Shown here piece after piece: positions 24,653 through 33,192 of a stretch of DNA of 36,149 nucleotides. Numbering within the stretch: the first letter of the stretch is position 1; every line of letters begins with the position of its first letter. A program made the position numbers and the translations under genes. The stretch comes from Lichenicola sp964245345 (lineage in GTDB: Bacteria > Pseudomonadota > Alphaproteobacteria > Acetobacterales > Acetobacteraceae): the NCBI GenBank assembly GCA_964245345.1, contig CAXTMS010000009.1, positions 1-36,149 of the forward strand. Reading direction: 5' to 3'. The notes under the pieces are model-generated. The model saw only the letters and a list, made by a program, of their open reading frames with translations. It made no database searches and was not told the DNA's origin.

Positions 24653-25200
24653 ATGCCGCAGGTCGAGCTTGCCGGAGGGTTTCGCGTCAACCTCGCGCGC
24701 GCCGGGCCGAAAGTCGGGCTGCCGCTCGTGTTTCTCCACGCCGTCGGGCTGGATGCGCAGCCGGCTGGACCGGCCGCCGAGCTTCGAGGTGTTGGCCGGG
24801 GTGCTCGCGCGTCTCGACGCCGGCGCGCGCATCTGGTCGGGATCTCGGTAGGCGGCATGATCGCGCAGACGCTGGCGCTGTCCCGGCCCGTGCTGGTCCG
24901 CTCACTGAGGCATGCCCTGCGCGAACCGGCCAGGCTGTCCCGCGAGAACGGGATGGCGGCGATCGTGCCGTTGACGCTGGAGCGCTGGTTGCCGCCGCCG
25001 TTCCGGGCCGCGCGGCCCGACATCCTCGACCGGGCGGCCAAGAGCCTGCCGCGGCAGGCCCCGCAGGTCCATGCCGCGATGTGGGAGATGATCGCGCCCG
25101 TCGACCTCCAGGCGCGTCTGCCGGCGCTCCGCTGCCCGACCCTGGTGGTGGTCGGGGAAAAGGACGTCAATGCGCCGCCCGCCGCGGGCCGGCAGAATGG
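24653..25200 (+). pseudogene. Decayed alpha/beta-hydrolase gene (3-oxoadipate enol-lactonase-like)
   Basis: The frame starts PQVELAGGFRVNLARAGPK then LVFLHAVGLD, the beginning of an alpha/beta-hydrolase. The section that should hold the strand and loop with the RYDLRGHG-type motif is missing; a short stretch in another frame (PPSFEVLAGVLARLDAGA) resembles the helix before the nucleophile. The nucleophile elbow LVGISVGGMIAQTLAL is intact, and ERWLPPPFRAARPD...VHAAMWEMIAPVDL and CPTLVVVGEKDVNAPPA follow in frame. After about 25195 the reading becomes unlike the family and the C-terminal histidine is gone. Two internal losses, frame changes and a lost end make this a likely pseudogene. It sits inside the efflux operon between DUF1656 and HlyD genes, which are normally adjacent. 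Confidence 0.65.
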
Positions 25201-25536
25201 CCCCGGGGGCGTTCAACGGCCTGCTCCGGTCCTTCCCGGACGACAGGCCGGCGACCGGCCGGGCGCGGTGCAGGGTGCCGGCGGGCGCGCCACTTCCGCC
25301 CGGTGAACGGTGCCGGCGACGTCGCCCGATGCGGGAAGCATCCCGGAACGCGACCCGGCACCGTCCTGCCGGCCGACGGTCGGCTCGGGCTGGGCCGGTT
25401 GCCGGGCCTGCGACGCGTCGCCGTCGCCGAGGTGAACGCGCGGGACGGTTCCGGCCGTTGGCGCATCGAGGCCCCGTCGTCTAAGTAACCGCGGCCCGGG
25501 ATGTCCTGGCCGTGCGTTCCGGAGCCGAGGCTCGTG
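25201..25536 (+). other. Gene-free remainder after the hydrolase relic
   Basis: This stretch of about 335 bases holds no recognisable gene or family motif and may be the degraded end of the hydrolase gene or of the sequence inserted with it. It ends with the region upstream of the HlyD-type adaptor, where a GAGG at about 25527-25530 precedes ATG 25537. Confidence 0.4.
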
Positions 25537-26445
25537 ATGATCGTCCTGCGCGCCGTGGTCCGCGTCGCCCTGACCATTGCCGTGGTGGCGGCGGCGCTGG
25601 TGCTCGGCAGCGGCCTGTGGCGCACCTACATGGTTTCGCCCTGGACCCGGGATGGGCGGGTGCGGGCCTACGTGGTGGACGTGGCGCCGGAAGTTTCGGG
25701 AACCGTGGTGTCGGTGCCGGTGCGCGACAACCAGGTGGTGCGCAAGGGCGACCCCTTGTTCGTGATCGATCCGACCCGGTTCCGGCTGGCCATCACGGAA
25801 GCGCAGGCGCGTCTCGACAGCGCGCGCGAGGAGCTTCGGCTGCGGCAGTCGGACGTGAAGCGGCGCCAAGGCCTGGCCGGCATCGTGTCGGCGGAGGAGC
25901 GGGCGCAGTTCGCCTCCACCGCGGCGACGCAGCAGGCGACCGTGGACGCGGCGCAGGCGCAGCTCGACACCGCCCGGCTGAACCTCCAGCGGGCGACGTT
26001 GTACTCGCCGGTGAACGGCCCGGTGACCAACCTGCTGCTCCGGGTCGGCGACTACGCCACCGCCGGGCAGGCACGGTTGGCGGTGATCGACGCGGACTCG
26101 TTCTGGGTCTACGGCTATTTCGAGGAAACCAAGCTGGCCGGCATCCATGTCGGCGACCCGGCGCGGATCAAGCTGATGGGCTACGCGCCGATCCTGGCCG
26201 GCCACGTCGACAGCATCGCCGGCGGCATCAACGACCAGAACGGCAGCCCCGACCGGCAGGGGCTGCAGGACGTGAACCCGGTGTTCACCTGGGTGCGGCT
26301 GGCGCAGCGCATCCCGGTCAGGATCGGCATCGACCGCGTGCCGCCGGGGGTGGCGCTGGCCGCCGGCATGACCTGCTCGGTGGCGGTGGGCGGGCAGGCG
26401 CACGACCAGGGGCGGCTGCCGAGCTGGCTGCAGGACCACCTGTGA
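25537..26445 (+). CDS. HlyD-family periplasmic adaptor (AaeA-like)
   Basis: From ATG 25537 the product is 302 residues: one TM segment (AVVRVALTIAVVAAALVLG), then WTRDGRVRAYVVDVAPEVSG, the first lipoyl half typical of AaeA-type adaptors, a short coiled-coil hairpin (about 75-150), the second lipoyl half (LYSPVNGPVTNLLLRVGDYA) and a barrel with SFWVYGYFEETKLAGIHVGD, the common AaeA/EmrA FEET-type segment. ATG 25537 is preferred over 25501 because GAGG lies 6 bases upstream and the TM segment then begins the protein. It bridges the FUSC permease with the outer-membrane factor encoded 7 bases downstream. Confidence 0.93.
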   Translation: MIVLRAVVRVALTIAVVAAALVLGSGLWRTYMVSPWTRDGRVRAYVVDVAPEVSGTVVSVPVRDNQVVRKGDPLFVIDPTRFRLAITEAQARLDSAREELRLRQSDVKRRQGLAGIVSAEERAQFASTAATQQATVDAAQAQLDTARLNLQRATLYSPVNGPVTNLLLRVGDYATAGQARLAVIDADSFWVYGYFEETKLAGIHVGDPARIKLMGYAPILAGHVDSIAGGINDQNGSPDRQGLQDVNPVFTWVRLAQRIPVRIGIDRVPPGVALAAGMTCSVAVGGQAHDQGRLPSWLQDHL

Positions 26446-26452
26446 CCCGCCG

Positions 26453-27955
26453 ATGAGGCGTGCCGTGACCCGCCGGCTGGCCGCGTGCCTGTCGGCGATG
26501 CTGCTGGACGGCTGCGTTGTGGGTCCGCGCTACCATCCGCCGCGCCTGGCCGGGGTGCCGGCGAACTGGACCGAGCACGCGGCCAGCCCGGACGAGATCG
26601 CCCGTACCGAGGCGGCGATGCGCGACTGGTGGGCGAGCTTCCACGATCCGCTCCTGGACGCGCTGGTGGCGGACGCGATCATCGGCAACCGGCAGCTGGC
26701 GATGGCGGGGCAGCGGCTGCTGGCCGCCCGCGCGCTGCGCGACCAGATCAGGGGCCAGCTCTACCCGCAGGTCGACCTTTCGCCGGCCGCCGGCATCCAG
26801 CGCTTCAGCACCACGCTGGAATACCCGCCGCTGCCCGGGATCAACTCCGACAACCGCTTCTGGCAGTACGGCGGCACCGTGTCCTGGCAGCTCGACCTGT
26901 TCGGCCGGCTGCGCCATTCGGTGGACGCGCAGCAGGCGGCGCTGGACGCCGGGATCGAGCAGCGGCGCGGCCTGCTGCTGACGGTTCTGTCCGAGCTCGC
27001 CGGCGACTACGTGACCCTGCGCGCCGCCCAGCTGCAGCTCCGGATCGCCGACCGCACCATCCAGGCGGCGTCGGACGCGCTGCGGCTCAGCCAGAAGATC
27101 TACACCCAGGGACTTGGCACCACGCTGCAGGTGGCTCAGGCGCAGGCGGAGCTGGAAACCGAGCAGGCGACGCGGCCGCCGCTCGAAACCCAGATCGCCC
27201 AGCTGTCGCACGCGATCGCGGTGCTGACCGGACGAATGCCGGGCGCGCTGGAAGCCCGGCTGACCGAGCCGGCGCCGCTTCCCGCCGTGCCGCCGCTGCC
27301 GGTGACGCTGCCCTCCATGGTGATCGCCAACCGTCCCGACATCCGGCAGGCGGAGCGGCAGTACGCGCAGGCCACCGCGCGGATCGGCGTGGCGGTGGCG
27401 CAGCTCTACCCCTCCTTCACCCTGCCGCTGTCGCTCACGCCGCAGTCCAGCATGATCCACGAGCTGTTCACCGCCAGCAGCCTGGCCTGGTCGCTGCTGA
27501 TCGAGGCCAGCATCCCGGTGTACCACGGCGGCAGCCTGTCGGCGCAGGTGCGCGAAGCGCGCGCCCAGGCGGAGGAAGCGCGGCTCGGCTATGAGCAGGC
27601 AGTGCTCCAGGGCTTCCGTGAGGTCGAGGACCGGCTGGTGGCGTATCGCAACGACGAGGCGCGCACCGCCATCCTGCGCCGCGCCGCGTCGGACGACGCC
27701 CTGGCGCTGGAGCGGGCGCGCCGGCTGTACGGAGCCGGGCTGAGCGGCTTTCTCGACGTGCTGACCAGCGAGCGGGCGACCTACGCGGCGCAGAACCTCC
27801 AGGCGCTGGGCGAGCTGTCCCGGCTCGACGACGCGATCGGGTTGTTCACCGCGCTGGGCGCGGGCTGGCAAGGGGTGGCGCTGACCGACACCACCCTGCC
27901 GGTGAACGCGGCCGAGCAACGGCGAATGGCGGAGGAGGCGGGAAGCGGACGATGA
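26453..27955 (+). CDS. NodT/OprM-type outer-membrane efflux lipoprotein
   Basis: This 500-residue TolC-like protein has an N-terminal signal with the sequence LLDGC (Cys21) as a lipobox; Asp at -2 is atypical, the family normally showing LLAGC. The rest shows the NodT pattern: VGPRYHPP, WWASFHDPLLDALVADAI, then two coiled-coil repeats (AGQRLLAARALRDQI and later PDIRQAERQYAQATARIGVA), WQLDLFGRLR and GFLDVLTSERATYAAQ. Members form a trimeric channel across the outer membrane and periplasm. It is the last gene of the FUSC operon, which supplies a full export route. Confidence 0.92.
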   Translation: MRRAVTRRLAACLSAMLLDGCVVGPRYHPPRLAGVPANWTEHAASPDEIARTEAAMRDWWASFHDPLLDALVADAIIGNRQLAMAGQRLLAARALRDQIRGQLYPQVDLSPAAGIQRFSTTLEYPPLPGINSDNRFWQYGGTVSWQLDLFGRLRHSVDAQQAALDAGIEQRRGLLLTVLSELAGDYVTLRAAQLQLRIADRTIQAASDALRLSQKIYTQGLGTTLQVAQAQAELETEQATRPPLETQIAQLSHAIAVLTGRMPGALEARLTEPAPLPAVPPLPVTLPSMVIANRPDIRQAERQYAQATARIGVAVAQLYPSFTLPLSLTPQSSMIHELFTASSLAWSLLIEASIPVYHGGSLSAQVREARAQAEEARLGYEQAVLQGFREVEDRLVAYRNDEARTAILRRAASDDALALERARRLYGAGLSGFLDVLTSERATYAAQNLQALGELSRLDDAIGLFTALGAGWQGVALTDTTLPVNAAEQRRMAEEAGSGR

Positions 27956-28471
27956 GGGCCGATCCCGGGCCATGCGTACCCGCGATTTGAACACCGTTCA
28001 TGTGTACGAACCCGTTCCCGGGAAAGGCCAGGCGATCGACCTCCATGCCCCGACAGCAAGTTTCCTCCTTGATGTTTTGATGTCCTGCGCCAACCGTCAC
28101 CTGTTCCCGCCGCCGCCTCGAATGGCAGCTGACGCGACGGCCTTATGCCCTGGCTCGACGTGCTGGCCTGTTTGTAGGCGGCCGGTGCGAAGAAGCGCGA
28201 CCGCGCCCCGAGCGCGCTGCTGGGCTCGGGGGGCGGGCGACGCGGTCGGCACCGGGCCGGCGTTCCGGTTGGCACACCGACAGCGCCGAGGACGCCGGAC
28301 AGCGTGGCCGCGAGCGCCGGCCGGCTCGCCGGCGCGTTGCATGGGGCGGACCGCGTCCCAGCCTGCTGGCACGACCGGCTCGCCTGGTCCGGGCACATCG
28401 CCGGGCTCACCGGGTGTCTGTTCGTGCAGGCCCCGCCGCGCGACGGGATCGCGTGACGGGGCCCGCACTGG
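27956..28471. other. Non-coding stretch between convergent export units
   Basis: About 515 bases between the plus-strand outer-membrane factor and the minus-strand beta-helix protein contain no gene I can support. Open frames on both strands are low-complexity and typical of GC-rich shadow frames. A TTCCCGGGAA palindrome lies at 28015-28024 and TGAAC-ACC-GTTCA at about 27988-28000, which could act as terminator stems for the plus-strand operon, but no T-tract follows. Confidence 0.4.
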
Positions 28472-30343
28472 TCAAGGGTAGCTGGTGACGGTGACCGGCA
28501 CGTCCGGGTTGGCGCCGGTCGAGGCGCCACCGGTGTTGTCGACCACGTTCAGGATCCCGCCGGAGGAGGCCGGGTTCAGGAACACGGTCAGCAGGTCGGT
28601 CAGGCTCCCCGCCGGCAGGGTGGAGGGCGCCTCGAAGGCGTTGGCGGCCAGGATGTCCACGCCGAGGTCGAAGTTGCTGTAGCTGCCCATGCCGTAGCCG
28701 TGGAAGGAGCGCACCCCGTCCGCCACCTTGAACGCCGCCCAACCGTCCACGCCCGGCGCCTCGGTCCAGGCCGCCTGGCTCGGCGGGTCGTAAGGCATCT
28801 CGTTCTGGAAGAAGATGTCGGTGCCGTTCTGCCCGTTCCAGATCACCTCGTATTTCTGGAAGTGCTCCACCGCCAGGCCGTAGGCGACGACGTTGTTGCC
28901 GTTCACGGTGAGGCCGGTGTCGGCGGTGTTGACCGTCCAGCCGACGCCGGCGCCGTGGTCGGCGCGCCAGGCCCACACGTTGTCGATCAGGGCGTTGTCC
29001 GCGTCCACCACCAGGGCGGTTCCGGCGCTGCCGGCTTGGGCGCCGCCGATCCGGAAGAACACGTCGAACAGCGCCGACGGGTCGTTCGCCGTGTTGCTGC
29101 CGAGGAACGGGTCCACGATGTTCGCCAGCGCCGTGCCGAGCTGCAGCAGCACCGGCGAGCGCTTCGGCCCGGCGTCGACGATCACGCCCGCGACCAGCAC
29201 GCCGCGCCCGTCCAGCGAGGCCAGGGCGGGCAGGCCGTTCTGCGGGACCAGCGTCGCCATGCCGAGACCCAGCACCACCGTGTCGGGCCGCGACACCAGG
29301 ATGGTGTCCTGGAGGTCGTAGACGCCCGGCGTCAGCAGCAGGTTCTTGCCCTCGGCCAAGGCGAGGCTGATCCGCGCGGCGCCGTCCGAGGGCGTGGCGA
29401 CAAAGAACTGGCTGAGAGGGATCGAGCGGCCGGCGGTCGGGCCGTTGCCCCAGCTGATGCCGGAACTGTTGCGCTGCACCCCAGGCACGAACACCAGGGC
29501 GTTGCCGCCCGCGTCCGTGTAAAGGTAGGGCGCTTCCCGGGTGACCGGGCTGGTGGGCAGCGTGGTGTAGGGGCCGCCGCAGGAGGTCTGCGCCGGGAAG
29601 CAGGGAGCGGGCGCGCCGGTGACGCCGGAGAACACCTGGTTCCACACCCCGTTGGACCAGCCGTCGAGCACGCTGTTGCGCGTCAGCCACTGCTGCTGCG
29701 AGCCGCTGGTGAACGTGCCGCCGCTGAAGCGCGAGTCGGCGATGAAGCCGCCGCTGGCGTCGGACGGGGCCGTGCAGTAGTCCATCAGCGTCGTGTTGCC
29801 GTTCACCTGCACGCGACGCATCGGCGCCGCCTGAGACACCGCCCAGAACTCGCCCGCGTAGCAGCCGGAAGCGGGATTGCTCACGTTGATGGTCAGGTTC
29901 GACAGCGAGCGCCAGAAGTTGTCGAGGGCGTTGCAGGCGCCGCTGCTGTCGCACTGGTTGTACACGTTGATCGAGCCGTTGATCACCACGTCGCCCGGCG
30001 ACCGCCCGAGCCCTGCCACGGTGGTGTAGTAGCCGACCTGGAAGTTCAGCGGCGTGGCGGCCGAACCATAGGTGCCCGGCTCGAACAGCAGGGCGTAGCG
30101 CTGCGTGCCGAACTGGTTCGACACCTGCTGGTTGGCCAGCGCGTTCACCGTGGCCTGGATCTGGCTCACGGACATGCCGGGCGTGAACACCACGACGTTG
30201 GGTCCCAGGTTCGGCGCCGCATTCGGCGGGGTCTGGGCGTGGGCGGCCGGCATCCCTCCGGCGGAAGCCAGAAGGGCCAGCCCGAGCGTCAGGCCGTACC
30301 AGGCCCGACCGGCAAGGGTCCTGAGAAGTCGACAAGGCTGCAT
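28472..30343 (-). CDS. Secreted right-handed beta-helix (pectate-lyase-fold) protein of unknown activity
   Basis: The 623-residue protein has a signal peptide (GLTLGLALLASAGG...AHA, cut before QTPPN). The mature part begins NVVVFTPGMSVSQIQATVNA and shows strand-rich, Asn/Gly-rich stretches (INGSINVYNQC, LTINVSNPASGCY, NSVLDGWSNGVWN, LLLTPGVYDLQDTILVSRPD, VVLGLGMATLVPQNG) typical of a parallel beta-helix. Several cysteines are clustered in the N-terminal half. I recall similar secreted proteins, some in actinobacteria fused to a discoidin (F5/8) domain; here no such domain is present. No catalytic triad of pectate lyases or glycosidases is identifiable. It follows the outer-membrane factor gene on the same strand, 220 bases away, and ends with VTVTSYP. 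Confidence 0.75.
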   Translation of the reverse strand: MQPCRLLRTLAGRAWYGLTLGLALLASAGGMPAAHAQTPPNAAPNLGPNVVVFTPGMSVSQIQATVNALANQQVSNQFGTQRYALLFEPGTYGSAATPLNFQVGYYTTVAGLGRSPGDVVINGSINVYNQCDSSGACNALDNFWRSLSNLTINVSNPASGCYAGEFWAVSQAAPMRRVQVNGNTTLMDYCTAPSDASGGFIADSRFSGGTFTSGSQQQWLTRNSVLDGWSNGVWNQVFSGVTGAPAPCFPAQTSCGGPYTTLPTSPVTREAPYLYTDAGGNALVFVPGVQRNSSGISWGNGPTAGRSIPLSQFFVATPSDGAARISLALAEGKNLLLTPGVYDLQDTILVSRPDTVVLGLGMATLVPQNGLPALASLDGRGVLVAGVIVDAGPKRSPVLLQLGTALANIVDPFLGSNTANDPSALFDVFFRIGGAQAGSAGTALVVDADNALIDNVWAWRADHGAGVGWTVNTADTGLTVNGNNVVAYGLAVEHFQKYEVIWNGQNGTDIFFQNEMPYDPPSQAAWTEAPGVDGWAAFKVADGVRSFHGYGMGSYSNFDLGVDILAANAFEAPSTLPAGSLTDLLTVFLNPASSGGILNVVDNTGGASTGANPDVPVTVTSYP

Positions 30344-30413
30344 GATGCGTTTCCCCGGGCAGACCGGCTTTTTGCGTGGGCAGCACTGCGGCTGCCCCGC
30401 GCCGTATCGTTGT

Positions 30414-30445
30414 CATCGAGCCGGCCGACGGCGATCGGCTCGATG
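30414..30445. repeat. Perfect 10-bp inverted repeat between the pump operon and the beta-helix gene
   Basis: CATCGAGCCG at 30414-30423 and CGGCTCGATG at 30436-30445 are perfect inverted arms with a 12-base loop. It lies between the stop of the outer-membrane factor gene (30564) and the start of the secreted beta-helix gene (30343). It could end transcription of the pump operon, act as a partial terminator, or serve as an operator for the beta-helix gene. No T-tract follows on the minus strand. The rest of 30344-30563 has no gene. Confidence 0.5.
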
Positions 30446-30563
30446 CGGACGGAGGTTCGGCGATCACCCGTCGATTTGCAAGTACCGTGACGGAAACTGC
30501 GAACTCGACGGCAGCGCACGAAAGCGTCACCAGCCTCCGCGCCGTTCCGGCCGGCGCGAACCC

Positions 30564-32003
30564 TCAGTTCCGGTCCGCGATCTCCCAGCCGCCGCCGAGC
30601 GCGCGGTAGAGCGCCACCAGGTCGGTCTCGACCTGCGTGGTGCTGTTGGCCAGCGTGCTTTGGTTCTGCAGCAGCGCGCTCTGCGCCGCGAGCACGTTGA
30701 GGAAGTCGACCGCGCCCTGCCGGTAGCGCTGCCGCGCCGCGTCCAGGGCGAGACGGCTTTGTTGCACCGCGTCGGCGAGCCGGTCGCGTTGGTGCTGCGC
30801 CTCCACATAGGCGGTGAGCGCGTTGTCGACGTCCTGCCAGGCCTGCAGCACCGTGCTGCGGTAGGAGATCGCCGCCTCGCGCTGCTGCGAGCGGCGCAGG
30901 TGCAGCGTCGCGCGCAGCCGGCCGCCCTCGAAGATCGGCACGTCCACCGTGGGCCCGACCATGTAGTAGCCGGAGATGAGGTTGAACACCTGCGGGAACT
31001 GCAGCGCCTGGGTGCCGATCTGCCCGGTCAGCCGGACGTCGGGGTAGAAGTCGGCCACCGCCACGCCGGTCTCGGCGGTGGCCGCGTGCAGCCGCGCTTC
31101 CGCCTCGCGCACGTCCGGCCGGCGGCGTGCGAGCTCCCCCGGCAGCCCGATCGGCACCACCGGCGGCACCGGCGGCTGCGCCGCCGGCCCGAGCTCGCCC
31201 GCCAGCGCGCGCGGCGGCGCGCCCAGCAGGCGGCCGATGGCGTTGCCCAGGCTCGCCTCCATCGCCCGCCGCGGCGGCAGGTGCGCCGCGATCGTCGCCC
31301 GCTGCGCTTCGGCATTGGCGACGTCGAGCGTGGTGCTGGTGCCGTTGGCGAACTGGTTGCGCACCAGCAGCACGTTGCGGTCGGCATCGGCGAGGCTTTC
31401 GGCGGTGATGGCCTCGGTCGCCTGCGTGCCGCGCAGCTGCATGTAGTCCTGCGCCAGGTCCGAGATCGCCATCAGGGCGATCGCGTGCCGCGCCTCGATC
31501 GCCGCTTCCGTGTTGGCCCGCTGCGCCTCCACCGCGCGTCGCACCCGGCCGAACAGGTCGACCTCCCAGGCCGAGGACAGGTCGTTCTCGAACGCGTCGA
31601 ACTCGATCGGGGCGCCCGGCGCCGGCACCACCAGCGCGTTCAGCACCGGCGGCGAGGCGCGGATCCGGTTGTACAGGCTGTTCGCGTCCAGCGTCGGCAG
31701 CCCCTGCGAGGCGGCGATGCGCCGCTGCGCACGCCCCTGCTCGACCCGCTCCGCGGCCGCCTGAAGGTCGAGGTTCTGTCGCGCCAGCCGTTCCACCAGC
31801 GAGGAAAGCTCCGGGTCCCCGAAGCGGGTCCACCAGGCCGCGTCCACCGTCCCGCCGAAGGTGGGCTGGCTGCCGACCTGCTCCGGCGCCGGACGCCACC
31901 AGCGCTTCGGCGCGTAGTTGTCCGGCCGGTGGAAGTCCGGTCCCACCGTGCACCCGGCGAGCGCCCCGAGCAGCGCCGCGGCGAGAACTGCACGCATCTC
32001 CAT
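30564..32003 (-). CDS. NodT/OprM-type outer-membrane efflux lipoprotein (second copy)
   Basis: The 479-residue protein has a classical lipoprotein signal (ALLGALAGC, Cys18) followed by TVGPDFHRPD. It shows WWTRFGDPELSSLVERLARQ, EVDLFGRVRRAVEAQ, RRPDVREAEARLHAATAETG and VDFLNVLAAQSALLQNQ, all matching NodT/OprM family repeats. It differs clearly from the copy encoded at 26453 (other operon). Its start lies one base after the stop of the adaptor gene, so the three genes form one tight operon. Together they make a complete tripartite pump. Confidence 0.93.
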   Translation of the reverse strand: MEMRAVLAAALLGALAGCTVGPDFHRPDNYAPKRWWRPAPEQVGSQPTFGGTVDAAWWTRFGDPELSSLVERLARQNLDLQAAAERVEQGRAQRRIAASQGLPTLDANSLYNRIRASPPVLNALVVPAPGAPIEFDAFENDLSSAWEVDLFGRVRRAVEAQRANTEAAIEARHAIALMAISDLAQDYMQLRGTQATEAITAESLADADRNVLLVRNQFANGTSTTLDVANAEAQRATIAAHLPPRRAMEASLGNAIGRLLGAPPRALAGELGPAAQPPVPPVVPIGLPGELARRRPDVREAEARLHAATAETGVAVADFYPDVRLTGQIGTQALQFPQVFNLISGYYMVGPTVDVPIFEGGRLRATLHLRRSQQREAAISYRSTVLQAWQDVDNALTAYVEAQHQRDRLADAVQQSRLALDAARQRYRQGAVDFLNVLAAQSALLQNQSTLANSTTQVETDLVALYRALGGGWEIADRN

Positions 32004-32004
32004 C

Positions 32005-33183
32005 TCAGCGCGCGGTCACGCGTTGCGGCGTCGCGTTCTGCTCGCCCTTCACGTTGACCTGCCCGGTGTGGATGGTGATCTCCACGGAGAAGCCGATCCT
32101 GAGCAGCTTCGCCTCGTTCTGTCCGGGTGAGACCACGATCTTGACCGGCAGGCGCTGCACGATCTTGGTGAAGTTGCCGGTGGCGTTGTTGGGCTGGATC
32201 GGCGCGAACGCGGCCCCGGACGCCGGCGGCAGGCTGTCGACCACGCCGTCGAGGTCGAGGTTGTAGGCGTCCACGTGGATGCGCGCGTGCTGGCCCGGCA
32301 GCACGTGCCTGAGCGCCACCTCGCGGTAGTTGGCGACGATGAAGATGCGGTTCAGCGGCACCAGCGCCATCAGCGCGGCGCCCGGCCCGACGAAGTTGCC
32401 GACCTGCACCTCCCGCTCCGCCACGGTGCCGTCCAACGGGGCCAGGATGCGGGTATAGGACAGGTTCAGACGCGCCTGCTGCACCTGCGCGCGGTCGGAG
32501 CGGATGGTGCCGAGTGCGGCCTGGTACTGCGCCTGCAGGATCGGCAGCTGGCGCCGGGTCGTGCTGAGCTGGGCCTGCGCGCCGTCCAGCGAGGCCTGCG
32601 CCTGGCGCAGCGACATGTCGGCCTGCTGGCGCTCCTGGAACGAGCCGGCGCCGGTGGAGGACAGGTTGCGGTAGCGGGCGTCGTTCTGCTGCGCGAACAC
32701 GAGCTGCGCGGAGGAGGACGCCACGCTGGCCTGCGACTGGGCGACCTGCGACGGCAGCCGGTCGATCTGCGCCTTGATGTCGTCGGCCTGCGCCTGGTCA
32801 CGCGCCAGCATCGCCTCGTCGGTGGCCAGCGTGGTGCGGAAGTCGCGGTCGTCCAGCGTGCTCAGCACCTGGCCCGCCCGCACCGTCTGGTTGTCGTCCA
32901 CGTCCACGCTTGCGACCTGCCCGGAGATGCGCGGCGCGATGGTCGCGTAGTGGGCGGTGACGTAGGCGTCGTCGGTCCACACCGAGTCCGACGGCGCGTA
33001 GATGATCACCAGCACGGCGGCGACGAAGCCGATCACGATCACGCCGACCAGAAGCCAGGGCCAGAGCGGGCGGCGCTTCCCCGGAGCGTCCTGCTCCTTG
33101 CCGTCCTTCCGGTCCTTGTCCTTCTGCCCGTCCTTGTCGTCGCCCTGCTTGGCGTCCTGGGAGTCGTCCTTCTCGTCGGCCAC
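32005..33183 (-). CDS. HlyD/EmrA-family membrane fusion protein with charged N-terminus
   Basis: The 392-residue protein begins with an unusual tail of about 38 residues rich in Asp, Lys, Glu and Gln, followed by the TM segment LWPWLLVGVIVIGFVAAVLV. Then come DDAYVTAHYATIAPRISGQV (first lipoyl half), a long coiled-coil hairpin (about 110-220), ILAPLDGTVAEREVQVGNFV (second lipoyl half) and the barrel with NATGNFTKIVQRLPVKIVV. This is an EmrA-type adaptor. It starts 9 bases after the stop of the EmrB-like gene. The charged tail is cytoplasmic by topology and differs from the plainer N-terminus of the other EmrA-like protein in this window. Confidence 0.93.
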   Translation of the reverse strand: MADEKDDSQDAKQGDDKDGQKDKDRKDGKEQDAPGKRRPLWPWLLVGVIVIGFVAAVLVIIYAPSDSVWTDDAYVTAHYATIAPRISGQVASVDVDDNQTVRAGQVLSTLDDRDFRTTLATDEAMLARDQAQADDIKAQIDRLPSQVAQSQASVASSSAQLVFAQQNDARYRNLSSTGAGSFQERQQADMSLRQAQASLDGAQAQLSTTRRQLPILQAQYQAALGTIRSDRAQVQQARLNLSYTRILAPLDGTVAEREVQVGNFVGPGAALMALVPLNRIFIVANYREVALRHVLPGQHARIHVDAYNLDLDGVVDSLPPASGAAFAPIQPNNATGNFTKIVQRLPVKIVVSPGQNEAKLLRIGFSVEITIHTGQVNVKGEQNATPQRVTAR

Positions 33184-33192
33184 CGCTCGCTC

